A stretch of 64,000 nt of DNA from Microbacterium trichothecenolyticum (GCF_000956465.1 NZ_JYJA01000038.1:124001-188000); one strand, 5' to 3'. Shown: positions 54,594 to 63,541, numbered from the stretch's first letter. Notes: generated from the letters alone by a model not told the origin. A program made the numbers and translations.

Positions 54594-56258
54594 CTAGGAG
54601 TTCACGCGGATGATCTCGCGCTGATAGGGCGCGATCACCTCGCCCGAGATGCGGCAGTCGAGCACGAGGAAGGGACGGGATGCTGCGGGCTCGGCCGCCC
54701 AGTCCGCGAGCCGGTCCAGGTCCGCCAGGGTGCGCACGACGACGCCCTCGGCGCCGACGCCGGCCGCGAGGGCGGCGAAGTCGACCTCGGGGATGAGCAT
54801 GGGCTCCCTCGCGAGCCCCTTGAGGCCGTAGAGGTTGATCTCGGCGCCGTACGCCGCGTCGTTCCACACCACCGCGATCCCGCGGCCGCCGGCGACCCGG
54901 ACGGCTGTCTCGAGGTCGGCGAGGGCCATGAGCCCGCCGCCGTCGCCCGTCGTCAGCACGACGGTCGCCGAGGGCTTCGCGAGCGCAGCGCCGGGCACCG
55001 ACGGCCAGCCGAGCCCGATCGACTGGAACGCCGTGCCCACCATGGTCATGCGATCGGGGGAGGCGACCGGCCAGTACATGTTGGCCCAGCCGATGAAATG
55101 GCCGCCGTCGGACACGACGACCCGGTCCTCCGGCAGCAGCGCGCCGATGCGCGCGGCGACGGTCCGCGGGTCGAGGCGACCGTCGGGCGCGACGCCGTGT
55201 CCTTGCTCATATGCCCGCAACGGCATGAGGTCGACGGACTCGCGCCAGCCGCTCGGCGCGCCGCCTCGTGCCTGCAGACCGTCGGCGAGGGCGCGGGCCA
55301 CCACCGCGGCATCGCCGCGCACGTAGCCGCCCACGTGCGGGTGGGTCGCGGCGGGCGCGACGTCGACCTGGAACACGCGGGTGCCCGGTGCGAACAGCTC
55401 GCCGAAGCGCATCGTGAACTGGTTGAGCGACGCCCCGAAGACGACGGCGACGTCGGCCTGGCGCACCAGCTCCATGGCGCCCTCGGCGCCGAAACCACCG
55501 GTCACGCCGAGGTCGAACTCGCCGCGGGGGAAGACTCCGCGGCCGAGCGCGGTGGTGGCGGTGATGGCGCCGACCGCGTCGGCGACGTCGCCGAGGGCCT
55601 CGCCGGCACCCGAGATCCAGGCTCCGCGACCGGCGAGGAGGAACGGCCGCTCCGCCGAAGCCAGCGCTTCGACGAGTCCCTCGACCGCGCCCTCGGCGAA
55701 GGGCCCCGCGGGCACGAGAGGAGCGGGAAGTCGCGGCTCCGGAGCCTCGGGAAGCGGGCCGGCGTCACGCGCGGCGACGTCGTAGGGGATCGCCAGCACC
55801 GTCGGCACCCGGTAGGTGAGCGCGTGCTCGATGGCGATGATCGTGGTCGCCGCAGCATCCGCTCGCCCGACGGTGTACGTGCGCGCGCCGACGGCCGATG
55901 CGAGGGCGATTTGGTCCACGTCCCAGGGGCGCGGGCCGGACGTCGGCTCGTCGCCGACGACGAGCACGAGGGGCACGTGCGCCTGCACGGCCTCGGCGAG
56001 GGCGGTGATCGTGTTCGTGAAGCCGGCGCCGTAGGTCGCAGTCGCGGCGGCCAGCCGGCCGGAGGCCCGGTGGTACGCGTCGGCGGCCACGACGCCGCCG
56101 GCCTCGTGGCGCACGGCGGTGAAGTGCACGTCGGTGGAGCGCTTGAGCGCGTCGAGGAAGTACGCGTTGCCGTTGCCCATCACGCCGAAGACGTGATCGA
56201 TGTGGCGGGCGAGCGTGAGGGCGACGTGGGCCGAGACGGTGCTCATGGCGGGAGACAT
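54594..56258 (-). CDS. Thiamine-diphosphate-dependent enzyme of unknown substrate
   Basis: 554 residues with the three-domain decarboxylase/synthase layout. The Pyr domain has the activating Glu in AVRHEAGGVVAADAYHR and GNGNAYFLDAL; the middle domain has FLLAGRGAWISGAG; the PP domain has the Mg-ThDP motif GDGGGLMALADLETA ending in VVWNDAAYG. FAD-binding features of acetolactate synthase are not evident. It could be a benzoylformate- or other 2-oxo-acid decarboxylase, or a ligase. ATG 56258 follows AAGG. A NIPSNAP gene is divergent upstream. The aromatic neighbours suggest an aryl-keto-acid substrate, as an inference. Confidence 0.85.
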   Translation of the reverse strand: MSPAMSTVSAHVALTLARHIDHVFGVMGNGNAYFLDALKRSTDVHFTAVRHEAGGVVAADAYHRASGRLAAATATYGAGFTNTITALAEAVQAHVPLVLVVGDEPTSGPRPWDVDQIALASAVGARTYTVGRADAAATTIIAIEHALTYRVPTVLAIPYDVAARDAGPLPEAPEPRLPAPLVPAGPFAEGAVEGLVEALASAERPFLLAGRGAWISGAGEALGDVADAVGAITATTALGRGVFPRGEFDLGVTGGFGAEGAMELVRQADVAVVFGASLNQFTMRFGELFAPGTRVFQVDVAPAATHPHVGGYVRGDAAVVARALADGLQARGGAPSGWRESVDLMPLRAYEQGHGVAPDGRLDPRTVAARIGALLPEDRVVVSDGGHFIGWANMYWPVASPDRMTMVGTAFQSIGLGWPSVPGAALAKPSATVVLTTGDGGGLMALADLETAVRVAGGRGIAVVWNDAAYGAEINLYGLKGLAREPMLIPEVDFAALAAGVGAEGVVVRTLADLDRLADWAAEPAASRPFLVLDCRISGEVIAPYQREIIRVNS

Positions 56259-56397
56259 GGCGATGCCTTTCGAGACGGAACGGATCGAGAGCCGTATGTG
56301 TCTCGCGCGTGCGCGCTGCGTGCCCATTTTTCGAGCACCGGCGGGCGACGGTGCCACCGGACGTGACGAGTATAGGTCTTCGGGCAGGATGGGAGTC

Positions 56398-56706
56398 ATG
56401 AAGACGACTCAGCTCCGCCGGTACACGCTCGTCGACGGGGAGTACGACGCCTTCGTCGCGTGGTGGAACGAGTGGATGCCGCGGGTACGGCCCGCCGCCG
56501 GCTTCACCATCGAGTTCGCCTACGGCCTTCCCGAGACGAACGAGTTCGTGTGGGCCGTGAGCGCCCCCGGCGACGAAGATGCGTTCGTCGCCCTCGAGAA
56601 GGAGTACCTGGCGTCCGAGGCGCGCGCAGAGGCGTTCGCCGGCGTGCCGCAGCGCGTCGCGGAATACAACATCCGTCTCGTGACCGACTACCCGACCACC
56701 GCCTGA
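56398..56706 (+). CDS. NIPSNAP-family small protein
   Basis: 102 residues, ferredoxin-like fold. The opening MKTTQLRRYTLVDGEYDAFVAWW and FAYGLPETNEFVWAVS are family-like. Function unknown in bacteria; several family members sit beside aromatic-degradation enzymes. It diverges from the ThDP enzyme, and its 3' end faces that of the IclR gene 16 bases away. GGGAG precedes the ATG. Confidence 0.82.
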   Translation: MKTTQLRRYTLVDGEYDAFVAWWNEWMPRVRPAAGFTIEFAYGLPETNEFVWAVSAPGDEDAFVALEKEYLASEARAEAFAGVPQRVAEYNIRLVTDYPTTA

Positions 56707-56722
56707 CGAACCGGCCCCGGGG

Positions 56723-57436
56723 TCAGCCGCCCAGCGCGTCGCGGATCGCGCTCGCCGACCGGGTGAGGCGCGCGGCGATCTCCTCGTCCGAGTGCGCGCT
56801 CGCGACGAACACGACCGCGATCGCCGCGGGCCCGCGCCCGCGCACGACGAGCGGCACGGCGACCGCCCGCAGGCTCGGGATGACCTCGTCGTGGCTCGTC
56901 GCGAAGCCGCGGGTGGCGGCATCCGCGACCTCCGTCGCCAGCTCCGGTGACACGCCGGCCGGCCACGACGACGTCGGCAGCAGTGACAGGATCGCCTTGC
57001 CCGGTGCGCCGCGCGTGATCGGATGCCGCGTGCCCGGCCGCTGCGCGACGGGGTTCACGGCGTGGCGCGGCTCGACGCTCGACAGCGTGACGCACTCCTC
57101 GTGGTCGAGCACCGCGAGGAAGCAGGTGACCCCGAGGTCGCCTGCCACCGCGGTGAGCTCGGGGAGCGCCTCTGCCTGGAGGTCGTGCGCGATGCCCGCA
57201 GCGAGGGCCGCGAGGCGCGCGCCCAGCTCGATGCGGCCGGCGGCGTCGCGCTCGACGAGTCCGTGGTCTTCGAGCGTGCGCAGGAGCCGGTAGGCCACCG
57301 ACCGATGCACCGCGAGCCTGGCCGCGATCTCGTCGATGGAGAGGGGACCACGTGCGTCGGCGAGCACCTCGAGGATCCGGATGCCGCGGCTCAGCGTCTG
57401 CGACGCGGGCGCCGTCGTGGCGTCGGACCTTGTCAT
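56723..57436 (-). CDS. IclR-family transcriptional regulator
   Basis: 237 residues. The winged helix is ILEVLADARGPLSIDEIAARLAVHRSVAYR; the effector domain follows with PGTRHPITRGAPGKAILSL and FATSHDEVIPSLRAVAVP. It is divergent from the hydroxybenzoate hydroxylase gene and is the likely regulator of it, binding the tandem GTTC-N7-GAAC sites between them. ATG 57436 is preceded by AAGGGATG. Confidence 0.92.
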   Translation of the reverse strand: MTRSDATTAPASQTLSRGIRILEVLADARGPLSIDEIAARLAVHRSVAYRLLRTLEDHGLVERDAAGRIELGARLAALAAGIAHDLQAEALPELTAVAGDLGVTCFLAVLDHEECVTLSSVEPRHAVNPVAQRPGTRHPITRGAPGKAILSLLPTSSWPAGVSPELATEVADAATRGFATSHDEVIPSLRAVAVPLVVRGRGPAAIAVVFVASAHSDEEIAARLTRSASAIRDALGG

Positions 57437-57460
57437 GCCGCATCCCTTCGTATACGATCT

Positions 57461-57495
57461 GTTCAATAGTAGAACGGTGTGTTCGAATATAGAAC
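57461..57495. promoter_or_regulatory. Tandem IclR operators between the regulator and the hydroxylase gene
   Basis: GTTCAATAGTAGAAC (57461-57475) and GTTCGAATATAGAAC (57481-57495) are two GTTC-N7-GAAC palindromes with centres 20 bp apart, on one face of the helix. A minus-strand promoter for the regulator, TTCTAT-N17-TACTAT, overlaps both. Confidence 0.75.
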
Positions 57496-57560
57496 ACGCC
57501 CAGCTCGTCAGCAAGCCCCAGGCCGCGAGCCCTCGACACCGTCGTCCGAGGAGGACACCG

Positions 57561-59480
57561 ATGCAGTTCCACCACCACGGCTACGTCTCGGCAGACCCGC
57601 GCGTGCAGGACGCCGCCGGCACCGGCATCGACAGGCCTGCCGAACTGCCCGACGAGATGGACATCCTGATCGTGGGCTCGGGGCCGGCGGGCATGCTCCT
57701 GGCTGCCCAGATGTCGCAGTTCCCCAGCCTGACCACGCGCATGATCGAGCGGCGCGACGGGCGCCTCGTGCTGGGCCAGGCCGACGGGATCCAGCCGCGG
57801 AGCGTCGAGACGTTCCAGGCGTTCGGGTTCGCCGAGCGCATCGTCGCCGAGGCCTACAACATCGCCTGGATGAACTTCTGGGGTCCCGACCCCGAGAACC
57901 CCGACAACATCATCCGCACGGCCCGCACCGAGGACTACGCCCTCAAGATCAGCGAGTTCCCGCACCTCATCGTGAACCAGGCGCGCGTGCTCGACTACTT
58001 CGCCGAGGCCGCCGCCCATGGCCCGGGCCGCATCCTGCCCGACTACGGGATCGAGTTCGTCGGCCTCACGGTGCACGACGACGGCGAGTTCCCGGTCGAG
58101 GTCCGCGTGCGGCATGTCGCGGGGGAGCGCGCCGGTGAGGAGCGAACCGTCCGCGCGAAGTACGTCGTCGGCTGCGACGGCGCGCGCAGCGGCGTGCGCG
58201 AGGCCATCGGCCGCAAGCACGTCGGCGCGTTCTCGGCCCACGCCTGGGGTGTGATGGACGTGCTCGTCAACACCGACTTCCCCGACTGGCGCACCAAGTG
58301 CGCGATCAACTCCGAGGCCGGCAACATCCTCCTGATCCCGCGCGAGGGCGGCTACCTCTGCCGCGTCTACGTCGACCTCGGCGAGGTCGCGAAGGACGAC
58401 GACCACCGCGTACGTCGGACGCCGATCGAGGCGGTCATCGCCAAGGCGAACGACATCCTCCACCCGTACTCGCTCGACGTGAAGCAGGTCGCCTGGCACA
58501 GCGTCTACGAGGTCGGCCATCGTGTCACCGACAAGTTCGACGACGTCGACGTCGACCAGGGTCACGACCCGCGCGTCTTCCTCACCGGCGATGCGTGCCA
58601 CACGCACAGCGCGAAGGCGGGTCAGGGCATGAACGTCTCGATGCAGGACGGCTTCAACCTCGGGTGGAAGCTCGGGCAGGTCCTCACCGGGCTCAGCCCC
58701 GCCTCCCTCCTCTCGACGTACTCCGCCGAGCGCCAGCCCGTCGCCCAGCAGCTCATCGACTTCGACCGGGAGTGGTCGGCCCTCATGGCCCGCAAGCCCG
58801 AGGAGATCTCCGACCCGCAGGAGCTCGCCACTTTCTACCTCGGCACGGCCGAGTTCCCGTCGGGATTCATGACGCAGTACGGCGCGTCGATGATCGTGAC
58901 GGATGCTGCGCACCAGGCGCTCGCCGAGGGGTTCCCGCTGGGCAAGCGGTTCAAGTCCGCGGAGGTCGTCCGCGTGTGCGACGGCAACCCGGTCCACCTC
59001 GGCCATCACGCGAAGGCCGACGGCCGCTGGCGGATCTACGCCTTCGCCGACGCGCCTGCGGCGGGGGAGGAATCCGTCCTCGCCGACTGGGCCGCGTTCA
59101 TCGCCTCGCCCGAGTCCCCGGTGCAGCGCTTCACTCCGGAAGGCGCCGACGTCGACGCCGTGTTCGACGTCAAGGTGATCTACCAGCAGCCGCACGAGGA
59201 CGTCGACATCGCCCGCGTGCCCGAGCCGTTCCTGCCGAAGACCGGACCCCTCGGGCTCACCGACTGGGAGAAGGTCTACGCGGCCGCGCCGAGCGCGTGG
59301 ACGAGCGCCGACATCTTCGAGGAGCGCAGCCTGTCGCGCGACGGCGTGGTCGTCGTCGTGCGCCCCGACCAGTACGTCGCGGCCGTGCTCCCGCTCGACG
59401 CGACCGACGAGCTCGCGGCGTTCCTCGCCGGCGCATTCGTCGACCAGCACGCTCCGGCGCTCGCGCACGCCCTCAATTGA
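57561..59480 (+). CDS. FAD-dependent 3-hydroxybenzoate 4-monooxygenase-like enzyme
   Basis: 639 residues, the same length as the Comamonas MobA enzyme. The first GXGXXG is DILIVGSGPAGMLLA; the second FAD motif is VGCDGARSGVR; FLTGDACHTHSAKAGQGMNVS closes the FAD domain; the C-terminal thioredoxin-like domain is about residues 440-639. It belongs to the phenol hydroxylase/3-hydroxybenzoate hydroxylase group and would give protocatechuate from 3-hydroxybenzoate. GAGGAGG precedes the ATG. The substrate is inferred from overall similarity and the IclR neighbour; related phenol substrates remain possible. Confidence 0.87.
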   Translation: MQFHHHGYVSADPRVQDAAGTGIDRPAELPDEMDILIVGSGPAGMLLAAQMSQFPSLTTRMIERRDGRLVLGQADGIQPRSVETFQAFGFAERIVAEAYNIAWMNFWGPDPENPDNIIRTARTEDYALKISEFPHLIVNQARVLDYFAEAAAHGPGRILPDYGIEFVGLTVHDDGEFPVEVRVRHVAGERAGEERTVRAKYVVGCDGARSGVREAIGRKHVGAFSAHAWGVMDVLVNTDFPDWRTKCAINSEAGNILLIPREGGYLCRVYVDLGEVAKDDDHRVRRTPIEAVIAKANDILHPYSLDVKQVAWHSVYEVGHRVTDKFDDVDVDQGHDPRVFLTGDACHTHSAKAGQGMNVSMQDGFNLGWKLGQVLTGLSPASLLSTYSAERQPVAQQLIDFDREWSALMARKPEEISDPQELATFYLGTAEFPSGFMTQYGASMIVTDAAHQALAEGFPLGKRFKSAEVVRVCDGNPVHLGHHAKADGRWRIYAFADAPAAGEESVLADWAAFIASPESPVQRFTPEGADVDAVFDVKVIYQQPHEDVDIARVPEPFLPKTGPLGLTDWEKVYAAAPSAWTSADIFEERSLSRDGVVVVVRPDQYVAAVLPLDATDELAAFLAGAFVDQHAPALAHALN

Positions 59481-59488
59481 GGAGCAGA

Positions 59489-59532
59489 GCCGAGTTGAGG
59501 AGCAGCGGCCCGAGTCCTCTCCTCATCTCGGC
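59489..59532. repeat. Imperfect hairpin downstream of the hydroxylase gene
   Basis: GCCGAGTTGAGGAG (59489-59502) pairs with 59519-59532 at 13 of 14 positions around a 16-base loop, nine bases after the stop. The word TTGAGGAGCAG is repeated on the left. Probably a terminator. Confidence 0.5.
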
Positions 59533-59603
59533 CCTCGACCTCGAATGAGGAAGCAGGTGATCGGTTCACCCGTTGTGCAGGCGGGCGAATCATGACAGCG
59601 AAC

Positions 59604-59618
59604 TGTACAAGATGTACA
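59604..59618. promoter_or_regulatory. Candidate operator upstream of the succinate-semialdehyde dehydrogenase gene
   Basis: TGTACA occurs twice with AGA between, giving TGTACAAGATGTACA, a palindrome-like site about 90 bases upstream of the GTG start. The regulator is not in the window. Confidence 0.45.
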
Positions 59619-59709
59619 TCGGCCGGCAAGAGCGGCCGCGGGCAGAATAGCCCCAGACCAACGACCGAAGCGGGTGCCGCGGCATCCGTCCACCGACAAG
59701 GGAGTCCCC

Positions 59710-61191
59710 GTGACCACGACGATCACCGAAACCCGTGAGTCCGAGCTGCTGGCGTCCGTGCCCGATGGGCTGTTCATCGGCGGGCAGTGGCGTGAGGCAT
59801 CCGGCGGCAAGACGCTGAAGGTCTACGACCCGTCCAACGGCGAGGTCGTCAAGGAGATCGCGAACGCGTCGCCGGAGGACGGCAAGGCCGCTCTCGACGC
59901 GGCGGTCGACGCGTTCCCGGCGTGGGCGGCGACGCCGGCGCGTGAGCGGGCGGAGATCCTGCGGCGCGCGTTCGATCTGCTGCAGGAGCGCAAGGAGGAC
60001 TTCGCGCTGCTGATGACGATCGAGATGGGCAAGCCCCTGGCCGAGGCGCGCGGCGAGGTCGCGTACGGCGGCGAGTTCCTGCGGTGGTTCAGCGAGGAGA
60101 CCTCCCGCGTGCAGGGCCGCTACGGCGCGAACCCCGAGGGCACCGGCCGGATGATCGTGTCGCAGCACCCGGTGGGTCCCTGCTTCCTCATCACGCCGTG
60201 GAACTTCCCGCTCGCGATGGCGACCCGCAAGATCGCTCCGGCGCTGGCCGCCGGCTGCACCGTGGTGATCAAGCCCGCCGAGCTGACGCCGCTGACCACC
60301 CTCGCGTTCGCGCAGCTGCTGGAGGACGCGGGCGTGCCGGCCGGTGTCGTCAACGTGTTCACGACCTCGACGTCGGGCGCGGTGTCCGAGCCGATCATCC
60401 GCGACCCGCGGCTGCGGAAGCTGTCGTTCACCGGGTCGACGCAGGTCGGGCAGCGGCTGCTGGAGCAGGCCGCGCAGGGGGTGCTGCGCACCTCGATGGA
60501 GCTCGGCGGCAACGCGCCGTTCGTGGTGTTCGACGACGCCGACCTCGACAAGGCGGTCGACGGGGCGATCGCGGCCAAGTTCCGCAACATCGGCCAGGCC
60601 TGCACCGCCGCGAACCGGTTCATCGTGCACCGCTCGGTCGCCGACGAGTTCGCGCGCCGGGTCACCGAGCGCGTCAACGGCTTCACCATCGGCCGCGGCA
60701 CCGAGGAGGGCGTGAACATCGGTCCGCTCATCGACGACCGTGCCGTCGCGAAGGCGTCGCAGCTGGTGCAGGATGCCGTGAACCGCGGCGCGAAGGTCAC
60801 CACCGGCGGCAACGAGGTCGACGGCCCCGGCACGTTCTACGAGCCCACCGTCGTCACCGACGTGCAGCCGGGCTCTGAGATCCTTCGTGAGGAGATCTTC
60901 GGACCGGTGCTCGCGATCATCCCGTTCGACACCGAGGACGACGCCGTGCGCCTCGCCAACGACACCGAGTACGGGCTCGTCTCGTACGTGTTCACCGAGA
61001 GCCTCGCCCGCGGGCAGCGCATGATCGAGCGCCTCGAGACCGGCATGATGGGCCTGAACATGGGGGTCGTCTCCAACGCGGCGGCCCCGTTCGGCGGCTG
61101 GAAGATGTCGGGCCTGGGCCGCGAGGGCGGCGCCGAGGGCATCCACGAATACCTTCAGACCAAGTACACCCTCACCCCGAACCCGTTCTGA
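59710..61191 (+). CDS. gabD: Succinate-semialdehyde dehydrogenase (NAD(P)+)
   Basis: 493 residues, ALDH superfamily. PWNFPLAMATRKIAPALAAGCT, FTGSTQVGQRLLEQAA, the Glu in SMELGGNAPFVVF and the Cys in NIGQACTAANRF are in place, and the typical SSADH ending AAPFGGWKMSGLGREGG is present. It oxidises succinic semialdehyde to succinate. HpaI in this window makes exactly that aldehyde, so a link to homoprotocatechuate breakdown is plausible alongside GABA. GTG 59710 follows AAGGGAG. Confidence 0.9.
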   Translation: MTTTITETRESELLASVPDGLFIGGQWREASGGKTLKVYDPSNGEVVKEIANASPEDGKAALDAAVDAFPAWAATPARERAEILRRAFDLLQERKEDFALLMTIEMGKPLAEARGEVAYGGEFLRWFSEETSRVQGRYGANPEGTGRMIVSQHPVGPCFLITPWNFPLAMATRKIAPALAAGCTVVIKPAELTPLTTLAFAQLLEDAGVPAGVVNVFTTSTSGAVSEPIIRDPRLRKLSFTGSTQVGQRLLEQAAQGVLRTSMELGGNAPFVVFDDADLDKAVDGAIAAKFRNIGQACTAANRFIVHRSVADEFARRVTERVNGFTIGRGTEEGVNIGPLIDDRAVAKASQLVQDAVNRGAKVTTGGNEVDGPGTFYEPTVVTDVQPGSEILREEIFGPVLAIIPFDTEDDAVRLANDTEYGLVSYVFTESLARGQRMIERLETGMMGLNMGVVSNAAAPFGGWKMSGLGREGGAEGIHEYLQTKYTLTPNPF

Positions 61192-61280
61192 CCGACGGGG
61201 AGGCGCTCGCGCACCCCCTTCCCAACGAGCGGGAGCGCGATCACTATGGTCGTGTCGGCATCGAGCGATGTGGGGTTGAG

Positions 61281-61487
61281 ATGAGCGTTTACCGAGTGAT
61301 CGACGTCATCGGCACGAGTGCCTCGTCCTGGGAGGAGGCCGCTCGAGAAGCCATCGACACCGCCGCGGGATCGCTGCATGATCTGCGCATCGCCGAAGTG
61401 ACGAAGCAGGACGTCGTCGTCGGCGACGACGGCGCGCTGCTGTTCCGTGCGCGGATCCAGCTGTCGTTCAAGTACGCGCCGGAGTGA
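61281..61487 (+). CDS. Dodecin-family flavin-binding protein
   Basis: 68 residues, the family's full length. The sequence VYRVIDVIGTSASSWEEAAR with the later VTKQDVVV is diagnostic, although the usual flavin-stacking Trp is seen in SSWEEA. Dodecins form hollow 12-mers that buffer flavin or CoA. Ordinary single gene; no operon partner. Confidence 0.92.
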   Translation: MSVYRVIDVIGTSASSWEEAAREAIDTAAGSLHDLRIAEVTKQDVVVGDDGALLFRARIQLSFKYAPE

Positions 61488-61571
61488 CCCGTCGCAACGC
61501 CTCTGGTGGCGTCGCGCCGGGCTCTCTATGTTGGGTGTCAGCGCGTGCGGACCGAAGCGGAGGAGTCGTCG

Positions 61572-61940
61572 ATGGAGTCACCGGTCGAGAGTCTGACGAA
61601 GTCCGCGCCGTCATGGGGCGCGAAGATGGCGTTCGGCGAGACGATCGATGTCGGCGGGCGACAGGTGACCCCGGCGGCCCTGGTCGTCTTCGGGTTCGGC
61701 GGCGGCGGCGGTTCCGGCAAGTGGCCCGCGCGCGGCGGGCTGCCCGAGGGTGAGGGCGAAGGAAGCGGCGGGGGTGGCGGCGGCTACGTGCTGCCCATCG
61801 GCGCGTATGTGAACGGTCCGAACGGGCCGAAGTTCCAGCCGAACCCGGTGGCCATGATCGTGGTGAGCGTCCCGCTCGTGTCCGCCGCCGGCTGGGCGCT
61901 GGCGCGGATCATCACCGCGGTGAGGTCGGGTCGGAGGTAG
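61572..61940 (+). CDS. GerW/YtfJ-like small protein
   Basis: 122 residues. The pattern FGETIDVGGRQVTPAALVVFG followed by a Gly-rich run (FGGGGGSG, later GSGGGGGGY) and VLPIGAYV matches the GerW sporulation-protein family, which also occurs in non-sporulating actinobacteria. A C-terminal hydrophobic segment, VAMIVVSVPLVSAAGWALA, suggests membrane attachment. GGAGGAG precedes ATG 61572. Function unknown. Confidence 0.78.
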   Translation: MESPVESLTKSAPSWGAKMAFGETIDVGGRQVTPAALVVFGFGGGGGSGKWPARGGLPEGEGEGSGGGGGGYVLPIGAYVNGPNGPKFQPNPVAMIVVSVPLVSAAGWALARIITAVRSGRR

Positions 61941-61943
61941 GAC

Positions 61944-62537
61944 GTGGTCCTTGCGACGTCGCACGTGATCAAGCCGCTCACTCCCGAGACGTTTCCCGCG
62001 TGGCTGGCGCTCGCGCAGAAGCACAACGGGGTGTGGGGCGGGTGCTACTGCTCGTACTTCCACGGTGACACCGAGCACACCGTGAAGAGCGAGTACGACC
62101 GCGCGACGTTCAAACAGCGGCTTGTGGATGAGGGCGTCGCGCACGCCGCGCTCGTCTTCGACGGCGACGACGCGATCGCGTGGTGCGAGTTCGGCAGTCC
62201 GGCCGAGCTGCCGGGCATCTACCACCGCAAGGAGTACGACGCGGGCGAGACGAACCCGGCGCCCTGGCGCATCACCTGCTTCTTCGTCGACCGCGACCAC
62301 CGGCGTTCTGGCGTCGCGCGGGAGGCACTGGACGGTGCGCTGGAACTGATCGCGCAGGCGGGCGGCGGCGAGGTGATCTCGTTCCCCAACGAGCTCCCGC
62401 CCGGCAAGAAGACGTCGTCGTCTTTCCTCCACAACGGCACGAGGGCCATGTTCGAGAAGGCCGGGTTCACGTTCGAGCGTCACATCGGCAAGAACAAGAC
62501 CGTGGTGCGCAAGACGGTCCCGCCGGCCGGCGCCTGA
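61944..62537 (+). CDS. GNAT-like N-acetyltransferase
   Basis: 197 residues. WGGCYCSYFH near the N-terminus is typical of a GNAT subgroup; the acetyl-CoA loop is DHRRSGVAREALDGAL; the end is FEKAGFTFER. Starts at GTG 61944 three bases after the GerW stop, with GGAGG in that stop region, so the two are co-translated. Substrate unknown. Confidence 0.85.
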   Translation: MVLATSHVIKPLTPETFPAWLALAQKHNGVWGGCYCSYFHGDTEHTVKSEYDRATFKQRLVDEGVAHAALVFDGDDAIAWCEFGSPAELPGIYHRKEYDAGETNPAPWRITCFFVDRDHRRSGVAREALDGALELIAQAGGGEVISFPNELPPGKKTSSSFLHNGTRAMFEKAGFTFERHIGKNKTVVRKTVPPAGA

Positions 62538-62585
62538 CGCAGGTTCGCGCGGGCGGAGTCGGCGAGAGGACGCCGCGCGGGCGGA

Positions 62586-62792
62586 CTACTGGATCGGATG
62601 CTCGAGCCGCGCGCGTGCTTCGCGCTCGACCAGCACGGGGACGAAGTCGCGCACCTTCGCGCGCGCGAAGTGCGAGCGCGCGTCGGCGACGGCGCGCTCG
62701 ATCTCGGAACGATCTCTCGAGGGGAACCGCCCTTCCAGCCGGTCCACGACGTCGGAGAGGGCCTGATCCTCATCCGCGAGCTCACGGGTCAT
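62586..62792 (-). CDS. Small three-helix-bundle protein
   Basis: 68 residues, all helical: DEDQALSDVVDRLEGRFPS, RSEIERAVADARSHFA and VRDFVPVLVEREARARL. It resembles the short three-helix dimerisation-domain proteins of actinobacteria. I chose the ATG at 62792, since the upstream part of the frame overlaps the next gene and is not helical. Function unknown; possibly co-transcribed with the VOC gene upstream of it on the same strand. Confidence 0.68.
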   Translation of the reverse strand: MTRELADEDQALSDVVDRLEGRFPSRDRSEIERAVADARSHFARAKVRDFVPVLVEREARARLEHPIQ

Positions 62793-62860
62793 GTGCTCAG
62801 GGTGCTCTTCGCCCTCCGCTCTCGTCAAGCAGACGAGGACCGAGGTGTCGGCGACGCGGA

Positions 62861-63532
62861 TCAGTCGTAGGTATCGGTCCACGACGCGATGTCCACGCCG
62901 TGGTTGTCGGGCGAGGCGAGCGACCACCACGCCGGAGCGTGCGAGTCGTCGGCGAGTCGGCCGCCGGCCGCGAGTGCGGCGTCGACGCGGGCCCGGGCCT
63001 GGTCGGCCGGCACGAAGACGTCGAAGTGCGTCCGGCCCCTCGACGGCGAGTCCCCGGTGATCGGGTTGAAGGCGAGCTGCGGTCCGCAGCGCATCGGATC
63101 CGCGGCATCCGTGTCGCCCACGTCCTCATAGCCGAGCGCCGCGGTGAAGAAGGGGCGCACGTCGGCCCCGGAATGCTGAGCGACGTAGATGCCGATCGAC
63201 TGTGCGCGCGAGGGGTCGGGGATCAGGCGCTGCGCGGCGGCGGCCACCGACACGGCGGCGGCGAAGTCCACGGCTGCGGCGGGGATGCCCTCCGGGCCGG
63301 CGTACGGGACGCGCACGACGACTCCCTCGGGACGCACGTCGATGTCCGGCCGGAGGCCGAATCGCTCGGCGGCCGCGACGATCGGGGCGACGAGCCCAGC
63401 GGCATGGGAGAGGGAGGTCGCAGTGAAGACGGCCTGCGGTCCCGTGCCGGTGACCCGCCAATCGGAGACGCCAGACGCCTGATGGAACCCCGCCGCCGAG
63501 ATCGCGTCCGAGCCGTTCGCCGTTTCATCCAT
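62861..63532 (-). CDS. VOC-family protein with a pterin-dehydratase-like N-terminal half
   Basis: 223 residues. The N-terminal half (about 15-105), with WRVTGTGPQAVFTA and GLVAPIVAAAERFGLRPDIDV, looks like 4a-carbinolamine dehydratase. The C-terminal half (about 110-223) is one glyoxalase/VOC unit ending in ASPDNHGVDIASW. The active-site histidines of a true pterin dehydratase are not obvious. GGAG overlaps the stop of a 46-residue zinc-ribbon gene just upstream, so both are translated from one mRNA. Confidence 0.8.
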   Translation of the reverse strand: MDETANGSDAISAAGFHQASGVSDWRVTGTGPQAVFTATSLSHAAGLVAPIVAAAERFGLRPDIDVRPEGVVVRVPYAGPEGIPAAAVDFAAAVSVAAAAQRLIPDPSRAQSIGIYVAQHSGADVRPFFTAALGYEDVGDTDAADPMRCGPQLAFNPITGDSPSRGRTHFDVFVPADQARARVDAALAAGGRLADDSHAPAWWSLASPDNHGVDIASWTDTYD

Positions 63533-63541
63533 CGAGGTCTC

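Noticed and set aside
59481..59709. A small gene or tRNA in the gap before gabD
   Set aside because: Only a hairpin, the TGTACA site and a ribosome-binding site are visible. No cloverleaf or coding signal was found.
61155..61379. 74-codon minus-strand frame opposite the gabD end and dodecin start
   Set aside because: No ribosome-binding site or domain; it overlaps the dodecin gene and its promoter.
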